A stretch of DNA of 64,000 nt, taken from assembly GCA_023313575.1 (NCBI GenBank), contig JAJTTP010000004.1, positions 1,364,001 through 1,428,000 of the forward strand. The letters run 5' to 3'. Below are positions 34,073 through 46,301 of this stretch, piece after piece (the stretch's first letter is position 1; the number at the start of each line of letters is the position of its first letter). The notes beneath the pieces were generated by a model that had not been told where the DNA came from, did no database searches, and saw only the letters and a list, made by a program, of their open reading frames with translations. Made by a program: the position numbers and the translations under genes. The DNA is from Eutypella sp. D-1 (taxonomy: Eukaryota; Ascomycota; Sordariomycetes; Xylariales; Diatrypaceae).

Positions 34073-37000
34073 GTCGCGGGCCACAGGGATCGTGGATGAT
34101 ACACGCAATGAATGATGCACGCAGGCTATTTCAACATGATGCCTGCACACATCACGAGCGGACCGCCGCCATTTTGCGATTCGCGGCCTCCCCACACGAG
34201 GCGTTCTCTTACAATCAATGGGTACATAGACGGGTTTTCAACACATGCATCGCTAGGCAAGCTGGGTAGGGAAAAGTTCAACCTGTTAAGGAATGTGACC
34301 AATGAGATGAAGCAGACACAGAAACAGAAAAGAAAACGAAGAAAGAAAAAAAAAAGGTAATATCCCCGCATAGGCTTGCTTATTTGATCACGAGATGCAA
34401 ATGTGCCGACGCAAATTGTGCCTACGCAAATCCTGCCGACGAGCTTTCCATTCACCCTTGCAAACCCTACAGCGAAGGCGAATAGCCCTCCTTTAATAAG
34501 ATACGGCCTGGACTGTCCTTACATGTGAACCTGGACATCAAGGTGCTCGACGGTGTGTCGAGTCTAAGTATGTAAGGTATCAGGGATCCTCGCTGTGTCC
34601 TCCGGATCCAGCCGTACGCTTCTCTTTTCCATTGCGGGACCCGCGAATGCAGTGTGCCCAGGCGCGTATATCCGGTAGCCTGATTGGTCCTCGCCCCTCA
34701 AGCGTACTACCTAACCCCCTGCGTCAACATTCACATGCTTGTAGATGTAACACGGTAGGCCGTGAGACGTCGCGCAGCGTCCGGGGGATGAATGACTTGT
34801 ATCGCAACCAACACTCATTATCACACAAAGTATCCACAGTAGAAAAGGGGGCAATGCGTCGGACAGTTTAATGGTAAGCATACGCAAATAACCCGCCAAA
34901 TGGCCTATGAAATAGATTATTATCATGCTCTCTGCCCTCTATCCGTCTCGCGCGGTCAACGGATTGGGCGGGGAGGGGGGGGGGGGTTGGTATAGCGGTA
35001 AATGTGGATCCAGAGCGCCGGAGCAAGTCCTCGCCGATCTCCGGGTTTCCACTCCAGTCAGGCCCGCGAAGAAACTTGACCTCGCTTACTTGCGCAGCCC
35101 CCCTTCTCTGCTATTCTAAAATACAGGAACTGGTACATTTGCCCGTTCAGCTACTTAGGTATGTGAGAGGGGCCGGGGGGCTGTGAGGTGATAGGATTTA
35201 CGTCCCGGCCCCGTTGTAACAGTCGTCGGCGACGGCAACGGCGGAAATTTCGCCGTAGGATAGGAGCCTCCGCCTCGACGCACCACGACTCGTCGGTCTT
35301 GAAGCTGCCGCGGCCGAGACGAGACGGGAGGGTTCTGCAATACGGCGCGGGTCAGTCGTTTTCGGTCCCTCGTTGCGGGCAATCCACTATTATACGCTCT
35401 GCCCCCCCCCCCTCTTAGTAGGCCTCCAGGGCCGTCGAAGCCAGCACGAGCAAAAGTATGGTAGGGGCAGGAGAGGAACCGCCTATCGGTTGGTCCGCGA
35501 CCTAGGCAGGCCCAGAACTAGGTGGGCTGCCTGCCCAAGACGCCTATGCGTGTGCGTGTGTCGGTTGCGTGTGTCGGTGCCCTGCGGCTACCCGGTCTGT
35601 CCGGCCCATCGTGGCGACAGGTGTCTCGGGTTCCCGCGGCGGCGACGGCAGTGCGCGTTTCCTTTTTGGCCGTGTCTAAGGAGATGGAGTGGAGTCCTGT
35701 TGAAGCTGTAGAGACAGATGGAAAGGTGTAGGGAGGGCGGGAAAGCGGCTATATACTTAGCAATATCCCACCACGACCCCGTGCCTGCGTCACGTACCGG
35801 CCGCTATACCTCTCCGCCCCCATCCCGCAGTCCAGCGCCCGCCCTCCGGCCCCGCCAAAACCACGTGCGAAGGTGCGACGCGAGAGGGCGGGCGGGCAGG
35901 CAGGCGGACGCAGAGTTGGTTGGACGGGGAGACGCGCTGGTGGAGGGAAAGACGCGGTCTGGTTGCCGGAGTCACGCGGTGCTACGCAGCGGTGATTCGC
36001 GAACATGCCGACACAATATTAGGGGTCCTTGTCCCCTCCTCCCCCGTCACACGGCATACGGGTACGCGCATGGTTCTAGACTGCGTCTGTATCTGCTTGT
36101 GTGCATATGGGTAGGGACGCGGGTGGGGTGGGGGGCCTGGATCGGAAGTCGTGTTCGAGTCACCTGCCTCCCTACCGGCGAAGATGCGCGGTTCTAGATC
36201 CTTGCCTCCTCCCGCTGGTACGCTGCCAGTAGGCCGGGGAATCTAGCTATGGAATTCATGTCGCCTGCCTTCGTCAATTTGGGGGTGGGAGGTCTGGGGT
36301 AGATAGATATAACAGGCATACATACACACAGCTGGTGATCGCTATACACGCTGCCCAGGGATGAAAAGGAAAGGGGGGGATGTCACACAGGCAGTAAGCT
36401 GTAGCTAGGAAGACAAGAAGCACCCCACCTCAACTTCACTCACTTCATCTTCCCTACCTGACCTTCCTATACAATCTGAACCCCCCCTGGCATGCCCCGG
36501 ACAAGACCGAGCCACAGAGCATCATAGCCCGAAGAGGCAGGCCCAGACAGATAACCTATATAAGCAGCTCGGTACTCCATCGACCCACCGCGATCACCAC
36601 CTCGACTTCGACGATTCGGCAGGCTGGCGGGCCAGGGGGTAGGACTGCGTTGAGCCTAGCAGGTAGATACATAAACAACGCAAAAAAAGAACGAGGACAC
36701 AAGCAGGGGCCGGCCAGCACTGTAGCGGAAGGGAAAAGAGTCGCTCGCTGCTGGGCTTGGAATCGAGTTTCTAGCATTCCGCACGAACGATGTGATATAT
36801 ATATAGCACACAACTCATTAGCTGAGCTTCTTTTTCTACTCCGTACTCCTGCCCAGGGCGGGTTTAGTTGCTTTATTGCTTTATATCCGCACTGCCTGCT
36901 TGCCCACCTGCTTGAATTTGCCATTTCATCAACTCCCACACCGGGGATCCTGTGTATGTGTAACGTGCCCCTTTTCATCATTCGCGCCGCCGCTCGCACC

Positions 37001-38623
37001 AGCCCGGCTTCAGCATACCGTTAGTTCCCGTGCTGCCATCGCTGCTGTTTGACAACTCCTCCCTACTACGTAGCCATCAACCGGGCCCAGAAACCGGTGA
37101 ACCGATATACACCTCCAAAAACGCACGTCTCTTATCGAGGTCTACCTTCTTCACACTCTACTCACGGACTGATAATTTCAGGCAATCGGCACGAACACGC
37201 AAAAAGTCATCACACGCACGTCGCAAAGCAAAGAGAGAGTAAAGTAGTGAACATGTGCGTATGTACTGTATTTGTGCATTTGAACGTCTCTCGAGAGGAT
37301 CCGGATATCAGCCAAAAGTCCCCACGGCCGTCCATCACGTTAATGGCAGCTTTGAATGGGTAACTGGGAAACGAAATCGGAACCAACGCCTTCCCAACCG
37401 CATAACCAACAGACCTGACCCGGAATTTTTTGGTCCCCTCGTGCATAAGTGATGGTTGGTATCACGGGCTAGACGGTAAAAGAAGAGGTGGAAGATGCAC
37501 ACGAAGGACATGAGATTTCGGAATAGAGAGGACGACACAAATAAGATCGATAGTAAACATAAAGAGGTTATTGCAACACAAAAGTAGTATCCCAGAGTTT
37601 GTTTGTACCAGTTCCAACCCCGCGCACCCTGGATATAGATAGAACCAACCCCCCCATTTGTAGCAAGAGACAAAAAAACAAGAAAAAGTGAGCAGCAGAA
37701 ACCACACCCAATCCCGAAAGTTTGTTTGAATACCGAAAGCCCGCCCGATTTGTTGTCGGGGGAACAAAAAAAAAAGACTCCCCATCCCCGTCCCAGCCTG
37801 GCCCGCCCCCGTCTCGCCTGCGCTTGTTGTGGTGTTGTGGACGAAACGACAAAAGACCAAAATTTCCCGACCGACCCCGATAAAGTCGTCGCAAAACGCT
37901 TCCCCTCCCCCCCGTTCTATAAACTTTGGTATTCTTTCTTTCTTTTTCTCTCGATGTCATAAAACCCGTGATGACTGTATCGTTGCCCCGCTCCCAAGTA
38001 ATGTTTGTTGTTGTTGTTGAGACCCCCGAGACTCCGCCGTGTTTAGTTGAACACTGATGATGCTATTAGGAAATGCAAAAACCGTTTCCGTCCCGTTCCC
38101 GTTGCAGAGAAAGGAGAACTTTGAGATAGAGACACATGAAAAAAACGCCGTTCGAATGACACCCGAACAAAATAGCCCCCCCATCTTTCGAGGTCGGAAC
38201 ACCGGTTAGTGAAATTTTTTTCCCCTCCCATGCCAACAAGAACAATAAAAATCAAGAGGTATCGATAATTCTTCATGCTGCGCGTGCCCATGCCCATCGT
38301 AAAAGCTCCGAAAGTTGACCGATAGACAATAATACTACGTCGAATAAATATGTAGATGGTTTTTGTACAAGTGAGAAGAAGAGTATAGGTCGTGTCAGCA
38401 GTCGAGCCCCGGTGGACTCGGAAGAGGGAGAGATTTTTTCTTTTACGTGTTGTTTTTTTCAATGTCGATGCCTGTGATGGCCGCGCTCGGTGCCCGGTGC
38501 CCGCCAAGATGAAACAGCTATTTGTCGAGTGGAGCGAATGACGTGTGCAACGAGAGTGCCGTTGGGGACGGACGGCAAGTCGTCGACGATCTCAACATCC
38601 GCGGGAGCGAAGACAAGATCCGC
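34073..38623. other. Intergenic region, 4.5 kb
   Basis: No gene can be supported. Short ORFs on both strands lack motifs, splice partners or coding-like composition. A poly-G tract is at about 34972-34986. The right part (about 37400-38620) is probably 3' untranslated sequence of the 190-residue protein gene. Confidence 0.45.
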
Positions 38624-39327
38624 TTACCACCGTCCCCTCATCTGCTGCTGCATCCTGGGGGGCGAGACCGAGGGCGGAGGGCTCGACATGGTCAGACCGT
38701 TGGCCGGGTTGATGATGGGGATGGCATTGCGAGTGCGGGTGGCCGCGGGCTGATGCAACTTCAGGGTCGACTGCTGAGCATGGTGAAAGGCTGGAGGCAC
38801 AAAGGCAGGCGAGGTGGAGTTGAGCGAGAAGGACGCAACCTGTTGTGGGTGTTGCGTAGGTGAGGCATTAGGTGAATTGCTTGATAACGAAGACCGGTCC
38901 GAGGAAGCGCTGCTTATCGAGACGAGCTGAAGAGAGTTAGTCTTGTGTTGAGGAAGAGAATATACCAGAGTCGGGTGCGGGTAGTCGGATGGATTTCGGG
39001 TAGCATAATCACGATCCGCGTCCCAGCAACCCTTTTCATCTTATGTCGTAAACTTACATCAGTCTCGGTCAGTAGCTTCGGGCAGAACTCCATATCGTCT
39101 TCGAGATCGAATGAGCGGCTGGCCTCGAACTGGGAGCGGAAATTGGTGACGGAGGCGGGCTCGGATAGCTCCTTCATGCTCTTCACGCCGCGGAATTGTC
39201 GGTGGGAGTTCTGCGAGACGGATAATCTGGGAGCCCTCCGGTTCCTGTTGCCATGGTGGTTGTGGGTAGGTTGGGGCGCAACGGCCGTTGGCTGGTGGTG
39301 GTGGCTGTAGTGGTAATATGAAGACAT
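38624..39327 (-). CDS. Conserved-looking fungal protein of unknown function
   Basis: Two exons on the minus strand (39327-39058, 38926-38624) join in phase 0 (GTAAGT donor, CAG acceptor) to 190 residues. The N-terminus is His/Tyr-rich, followed by a basic segment (NRNRRAPRLSVSQNSHRQFR) and a compact acidic motif (SRSFDLEDDMEFCPKLLTET) across the exon junction. The C-terminal half is Ser/Pro/Gln-rich with RTRNAIPIINPANG and a terminal cluster of Met, Gln and Arg. I do not recognise a family, but the exon join restores a motif and the composition is protein-like. The stop TAA overlaps a GTAAGC donor-like sequence, so a further 3' exon is possible. The leader upstream is about 0.8 kb, CT-rich, with upstream ORFs. 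Confidence 0.72.
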
Positions 39328-40200
39328 TATGGGATGATTTTAATAATGATGATAATAAAATAGATGTCGTTTCGTTATGAATGATGAGACCAAGCTCTTT
39401 CTATCGTATCAGTGACCCCTTTAGTGGACGCCGTCGTGACTTCGTTTTGGTGAGAAAGTTTGTGGGAAGGGTTTGATCCTGTTTGATCCTCTCAATTGGT
39501 TTGACTGAGGAGAGGAAGCAAGCGCCGTTGTGGGTGGTGGTTGTAGTGGTGGTGATAGTGGTGATGGTAGCGATGCTGAAGGTGGCGGTGTGTGTTGCGT
39601 GGATGTGGGTATGGGGGTATGGTGTGTGTTGGTTTAGCAGTTTGGTAGTAATGGATGTACGAAGAATGAGAGATCCTCCTCGGTACTTTTTGGCTGGGGA
39701 ATTAATCCAATTGGGCTGGCTGACTGCACAGACAGATACAGACAACAGAGAGACAGACACGGATACAGACAAGGTGGACCGAGCTTTTTTGAGGTATTAT
39801 TTCGACAGGGAAACAAAAACAACAATGAAACTCGTTAGGTCTTGGGCTGAGGAATGAGGAGGAATAAGGGGGGGGAATCTTCCAATCAGGTCAGAGCAGA
39901 GCAATAGCACAGATTGGGCGAGATTGTTCGAATTTGCTTTGGCTTTTTCTTTTTTCCTTTTCTGTTTTGTTGTTTTCTCTTTTTGAATTGAATATGTATG
40001 TATGTATGTAATGGATATGGATAGTATTACGATAGTGTGTTGTGTAGTGTAGACAGAGTTGTAAGAGTATAGGAAGTAAGTGTAGGAAGTGTTGTAGTGG
40101 GAGATTCTAAAAGAGCCGAAAAGGGTCAAAAAAGGGTCAGAAACGTATCAGGAGGAAAGAGGAGAAAATGGAGGGAGGGAAGGGATAAGTCGTTCAATAA
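39328..40200 (-). promoter_or_regulatory. Long CT-rich leader with upstream ORFs
   Basis: On the minus strand this 0.87 kb is pyrimidine-rich and A-rich by turns, with no long purine-rich blocks, like a transcribed leader. It holds several upstream ATGs, including one opening a 123-codon low-complexity ORF (39772-39401, Ser/Thr/Val-rich). It probably belongs to the 190-residue protein gene and could affect its translation. Confidence 0.45.
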
Positions 40201-42330
40201 AGTCAAGACAAAGTGCTGGAGAGGGTGCAGGATTTTGTTGGAATGGATGGTAGAAATGGGCAACTCCGGGTGGTAGGTAATGTCTAGTACTCACTCCAGT
40301 CCCCCTCCAGTCTCTCTAGTGAACTCTGCTAAACTGCTAAACTGCTAAACTAGCCCTAGACGAACAAGGACGATAGACAGTGCTATACAGTACTTAGGTA
40401 GTATACAGTGGCAGAGTGGGTGTGAGGTGTGCTACTAGTCTTGCTAGTGCATACTATACAGGTGACTAGCTAGGGTCCGGACACCACATAGCAGGCGCTA
40501 GCCAGGGTATCTTGTATATTCAGGTACTTATCGACAGGGACATTGGAACTTGAGCACTTTCCAGTGTAGTACCAGTTTTCGCCCCGTAGCAATGGACTAT
40601 CCATGTACCTCAGTTATTGCTTAAGGTACTGCTTACCTGGGCAGGTATTGGATGTGCCGGGTCCGGGTGGATCCTCCAATTCGCCACCGACGTCGATTGG
40701 TCCTGACGTAAACTGACCTAGATCTTGCCTGAAGTACAAGAGGTAGCCGCCACAATTTTGGGGACGAAGACCAGGGAGACGACCAGGGAAGATCAGGGAG
40801 ATGGGCGCGAGATGGGCAAATAGGCATGGAGACACAGTGTCAAGACCGAAGAAGGTGACTTTCATACTAGTTACTATTCTCTGATAGGTCGGCGATAGCC
40901 AGGGTTTTTCCCCTTGTACCTAGGTAATCTTGGGTTCTTGGTTTCTGGATTCTGGGATTCTTCAAGGGCAAAAGGGTCAGTTGAGGGCTCTGGGGTTCCA
41001 GTTTGCCAGTCTGCGCCGGTCGGAAGTGTCCCAAATTCCGTACATGCTGTACATGCTAAACGGATGCTGAACCGATGCTGAACATCAGTGAGTATGGAAA
41101 TGTGGGCTCGTATGTCTCCATGCTGCTATTTCATGTACTCCGGCCCTACGGTTAACTTGTATGTACCTAATTACTCCGTTACCGTATGCATAACTGGGCG
41201 TGCATAATCCCTCGGCGCCCGACCACCAGGTACTTTTCAGTGTGAACTTGATCACCGGATGGAAGATGGAACGCAGTTGTTACTGTAGAATTTTCACGTC
41301 AGACCATCACCTGACCTGTAAACTGAATGCTTTGCTTATCAGATCGTGAGGCCTTATGAACCTTGTTCTCGCTTCTCGCCTCCTCCCGGGCTGACGATTA
41401 GAGTTTGTGTGGTATCGTGAGATCGGGAAGCATGACTCCCTCCCTCCCTTGCTTTCAGGCAAGAATGCTCGCTCGAATGAATCAAGACGTGCCGTGCCAA
41501 TGCCAACCTTGCCGAGGAGTTGCGAGGTTGCTTAATTGCTTGATTACCTTAATTACGTCGATACGGACAGTCAGAATATCCAGATAAGGCCTTAGGCCTT
41601 CTTCTCTCAGTCGGGTTGCGATGCGAACCAAACCAGATGTCATAACGTTGCCTGCCACTCAGCTGCCACTTTGTCAACTACCCACTTCAGTAGTGGGCTC
41701 CGTACCGTACATAGTAACTTCATTAAATGCTCGCAGCGACTCATCGTGGTCGAATGGCCGTGAAGAGAAATGCCCGAAATGTCCCCCCCCCCCTCTTTTC
41801 ATCTCAATTTCAATCTCAGATCGCAAAATAGCAGTTACTTCAGGGCCAAGAGGGCTGAATCGTAATAACTAGTAGACAGTAGCAAAGTGGTAGTCTAAAA
41901 GTCTAAACAGTAGACCCTGAACAACTGGGGCACAAGGGAATTAAACCCTACATACATACAAGCCTACACGTTCATATGTTCCTACATACAACCTATATCT
42001 CGATTCTCGATGCTCGATGGCATCGGAGATGGAACAGAGTGACAATTAACGAGACACGAGAGAGAATCAGTGGTGGTGAGATGAAGCAATTTTGTTCGCC
42101 ACCGTCTCGCCACAACCCCCGCCTGACCTGGCTTTGCCGACCAGCCGATCGCCTTGGGGGCAGCTTGCTTGCTTGCCTGCCCTGCCTCCCGCGATATTCC
42201 GATCCGCGACCGACTCCGAAAACTTACGGCAATCGTGCAATCTTATCGACAAGAATAAGTTGAACAAGTTGACAAGCTGCGATGTCCCCGAAACGGAAAT
42301 CCACCTGCAACGGTCCTGGCCTATGTATGT

Positions 42331-42332
<2 letters not shown>

Positions 42333-42372
<40 letters not shown>
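42333..42372 (+). repeat. (GT)20 microsatellite
   Basis: Twenty uninterrupted GT units, followed by GCGT repeats to about 42384. Confidence 0.97.
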
Positions 42373-42377
<5 letters not shown>

Positions 42378-43015
42378 CGTGCGTACATATGTGCAAGTGT
42401 GCCTGAACGAAACCCCCTCGGGGCCCCATCTCAGAAGGGCGGCGGCGAGTCGCGCTGCGAGTCCGTCGCAACTCTACTGAGAGACCCTTACTCAATTGCT
42501 CAACTACTTACAGTACTAGGCATGCATGTACTCAATATCGATATTGGGACAGGCCCTGCAGGGTTTCAAAATAAACAGCGCCGAGTAAAATACATCGCGG
42601 GTCACATACCTCTGTAGGCAAGCAGCAAGATACAGTACCGCCCTGGCATGGCAAGTCAACAAGTCAGGTAGCGAAGTATGTACGTATGGGTCTGCGTGTG
42701 TACCATAATTAAGTAGTAGTATGCGCCAGTCCAGGCAGTCCGTCCCAAAATACATATCCAGTAACTACATACAGAAATAGTGGTAAACAAGACGGGAAAA
42801 TGTGCGAGGCGGTGATGGCTGATGCTTTTTAGTTGCCCCCCTCTATCCCCTTTTTCGACGAACCACCACGAAGCAGCCCTGGCAAAGCCCTCCAGCCCAC
42901 ACACTGCCCACCCAGGAAATTCCCACTCGCGCCCCGCATTAGCGCAGGCACTGTGTAGCAGCGACGTCGTAGCGTACAGGGCCATCCCGGCCCGCCGTCT
43001 TGTGTATGTTTTCTT

Positions 43016-43082
43016 TTCGTTCGTTCGTTCGTTCGTTCGTTCGTTCGTTCGTTCGTTCGTTCGTTCGTTCGTTCGTTCGTTC
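43016..43082 (+). repeat. (TTCG)17 tetranucleotide microsatellite
   Basis: About 17 perfect TTCG units. No stop codon arises in any frame of this repeat (it reads Phe-Val-Arg-Ser or its antisense Glu-Arg-Thr-Asn), so it produces long but meaningless ORFs on both strands. Confidence 0.97.
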
Positions 43083-45833
43083 TTCGTTCGGCCGTGGTCC
43101 GTTGTCGGGTGGTGGCCAATGTGGGTTGGTGAATGGTGAATGGTTGGTCCAGTCCCAAGGTGGTCCCCGCCGCTTGCTGGTCTTGTTCTGTTCTGGTCCT
43201 GCCCTGCCCTGCAAGTTGCAACCCTGGGTTTCGTCGTCGATTCTTCTTGGTCCTTCGAGATTATGCGACTCGACCTGTTCGACTGGATTGGCCACCGTCC
43301 CCAATTCCTGTTGCTGTGCCTTTTTCTCGCATTTCCCTTGCCCAAGCTGTCCCTCTGGAGTCAAGGACACAAGAAATAGCCCCAGTCGAGCCCCTTGACG
43401 ATTAAAAGTGATAGGCCCTACTGGCTAATTTCTTGTGTCCGCGGCCTGCCTCTCCCTTTTCCCAAAATCGCCAATCGCCCTGTCGCTCACTCACCTTAGA
43501 TGCATATTAAGTACGAAGTACCCTTCGCTCCATTCACGCACATACACAGTACACGTCGTACATGCGTGTGGAGTCGCCCTAGGTAGTGGGTCCCGGACAA
43601 GGGGCCCGAGGGCCATCGAGAACCACTCGTAGGGGCTCGATTACACCCCTTGCACGCCACTCTATCAGTCTATCCCCCCCAATCCACTACCCCCATATAC
43701 ATGCGGGTCTGCAGTGCAATGTGGCAGGCAGACAGACAAGACAGGCAGGGTGGGAGATGACCCGATCCCTCCTGCCAGCGACTATCAATTATGTATTTCC
43801 CGCTGCGGATGACAGGCAGAGAAGAGAGGCAAGGGGGACGAAGTGTGCCATAATGGCTGCAAGAATGGGAGAGCGAATTCTGGGGCTCAAGAAGCAACCG
43901 AACACCCACCGTCGTCTATCGGCCGGCCGTCTGAAACCCGTGGCGGCTGACCAAAGCGAGGCTGGCGGGCTGGAGTAGTGCGGATACATTGATAGAAGTA
44001 GAAGCGGGCCGGGGACGAGCAAGACGGGGGAAGGGGGACAAGGGGGGTTAATGGGAGAGTTCTCAGTTCGAGAGTTCTCACTGCTTTTCATGCCTCTCTC
44101 TTGCTCCGCTGACGTTGCTCCCGGCGCTTCGCTTCTCCCATAATACGGTTCTGACTCCTGCAGGCAGATGGCGAGCGTACGCAATTACATAACTCGAGAC
44201 CCCTTCGTAGTCTATTCTCTATTTCTGTACATACGCATAGTTACAGGCACATCACCCGTTTTGCTTTTACACAATCGTAAACAAATGCACCGTCCAAATG
44301 ACTATCAGCCAGCGTACACACCAACACACGACGTAGCCGATAGTGCTTGTTTCACCCCCGTCCCCGTCCCCCCCTCCTTATCTGCCTATCTCCTTACAGG
44401 TACGACGTTCATAAGCGCTCGATAAGACCGTCTAGAACGTCTTGTCCAGACTGGTCTTTAGTTTACTATTATGCACATGTGTGAGACTAAAATATGTCGT
44501 TAGACCAGCTAAACGAGCAGACGAGCAGATCTCGAAACAACCGGACACCCCCCCTTCAAATGCGTGCGATCGCTATTTTGTCCAATTAGTGTAGATAAAT
44601 TCAATCGCTTTCTACAATCAAGCGTAGCGTTTGAACGAGTCAGGGCGACACGTACACGAGGGGGGGGGGGTGACTAGACGTCACCGGCCTTTGACTAGTA
44701 GTAAGCGAACGACGTATCTCCGTATCTATCTAATCTGCCTTATCAAGATCTTTTCCTTGATGTGTTCGTAGTGTACTTCGTACTTCGTAGATAGGAAGCT
44801 TTTCCCACGGCCGTGCCGCCGTGTTGGGTGGGGGGACTGCTCGCTAGTTCCGAACGACCCACCCATCCTCACCTTGGGACCAGAGGGTGGTGCGTGGGCT
44901 GGTGTTGCAGCACGAAGCGGCGGCGGCGCACCCGTTTTACGGTGGGAGGGGAGGGAGGCAAAAAATGACCGCATAGTGGCATTACACCTATGGATATACG
45001 TACATATGGAGGGCGCTTAGCCAAAGGGGATACGTACCCGGATGGCCACTTTGCTGGCCTACCCCCTTTTGCCTCCCTCCTTTCAGCCAAGTCAGCCCTT
45101 CCAAGCCCGGCAGCCGCCGGTCCCAATCCGTAGTGGAGGCGCAGGCTAGACCAGGAGTGGCAGGTGAGCTATATTGCCATTCAGTATGCATGCGACGACG
45201 ATGGTCGCGAGTAGATGAAGACTGGCCAGCCAGCAAGCAGAGAACGAGATAATGGAAAGGGCCCTCAACAACGACACATGGGAAGGAGGAAGGTCGGGTA
45301 ACCGAAGGCTATTCGGAACCTCAAGCGTTTTCGGCGACGGTGAAGCCGAGGCCGGGAACCCGAGTACCGCAAATAGGGGGGCTGGTCAATGCGCACCCAA
45401 GTCCGTAAGGCATTTTGGAGTGCGCCTTATGACGATCCACTTCTATGCCGCACGGAGTTCCGTTTCTCGCACCCGCCTGCTGGGCTCCGTGGTTCCAGGG
45501 TGAATGGTTCCGGGCCCCAGCTCCGTGTTTCTTGTGGTGACCGGGAATGGCCGTGCCAGTAGATCTATAATCCACAGGTCTGGACTTGTGAACGGACAAG
45601 CAGGTTTGCGTGGCGACGACTCCCTCCTAAGTAATTATCAGCAGTGTGATGATTTCGAAAAGGGGGTCATCTGCGGTATCGAAGAATAGATGAGGGTTCG
45701 GACGGGCGCCGGTCCGCTGGCGCAAAGCGTCCCGGAGACATCCCGGAAACATAATTACGTGGTCTCGAGGCGATGCCCGGTCGGATTAGCTACACCGGGC
45801 CCGAGACTAATGTCCCCGGGTACTCGGTGAGAT

Positions 45834-46301
45834 CTAGAAAGCCGTCCAACGATCAGCCGGGTGAGCCAGAGGCATGATGCCGATGAGATTGGCGATGTAG
45901 CCTGGCAGCCTGGAGAAAGTGGCTATATACCCAATTCTAGAACATCAGGCCGTTCGCTCAGCCAACTAGCTAGTCTACGGAATACGATACTCATCAATTC
46001 TAAAGTCGCAGAAGGCCAAGCTCATCGATTGCGAGCGTAGTGCATCATCAATCAGGTCAATTTTATCACGATGTTGGAAAGAACCAGTACCGTAGGCTCC
46101 CAGGGTGACATGCACATCTAGAGCTACGTAAGCGCGAAAGGTAGCTACTAGCTTACGTTCCATCAAGACGAGGAGGACCTCGCGAGCTCCCAAGCTAGCA
46201 TGCAAGTAATCATTCATCTCAACAAAATCCCCGATAATTGGGGAATGTAGCAGTCGGAACCATCTCACCCGCCCGCCACCGTGGCCGTTGCCGTCCCAAC
46301 C
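45834..46301 (-). pseudogene. Possible gene fragment or decayed gene
   Basis: The minus strand is open from GGTTGGGAC (46301), just after a TTAG acceptor-like site. It can be joined to a second block with a plausible intron (45978-45910; GTAGAC..CTCCAG), giving 132 residues with normal amino-acid composition: IIGDFVEMNDYLHASLGARE, then LPGYIANLIGIMPLAHPADR, with a stop at 45834. No ATG start or upstream exon could be found. The plus strand in the aligned register also reads as protein-like text between four or so stops. So this may instead be a decayed plus-strand gene whose antisense happens to be open. The codons are AT-richer than in neighbouring genes. Family not recognised. Confidence 0.3.

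Larger units (their letters stand above)
40201..45833. other. Gene-poor block, left part
   Basis: About 5.6 kb without a supportable gene. It contains an ACCTAGGT palindrome (40918-40925), a (GT)20 run, a (TTCG)n run, short tandem words (CTGCTAAA x3 near 40330) and poly-C/poly-G tracts. The longest ORFs here owe their length to the microsatellites. Confidence 0.45.

Noticed and set aside
34972..34986. Poly-G tracts as possible G-quadruplexes (also 31912-31923 and 44659-44668)
   Set aside because: Single homopolymer-like runs without four spaced G-tracts and no positional link to a gene.
39401..39772. 123-codon minus-strand ORF rich in Ser, Thr and Val
   Set aside because: Simple-sequence translation of the CT/CA-rich leader; kept only as a possible upstream ORF.
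42656..43398. ORFs of 130-229 codons on both strands
   Set aside because: Their length comes from the stop-free (TTCG)n repeat; flanks show no motifs.
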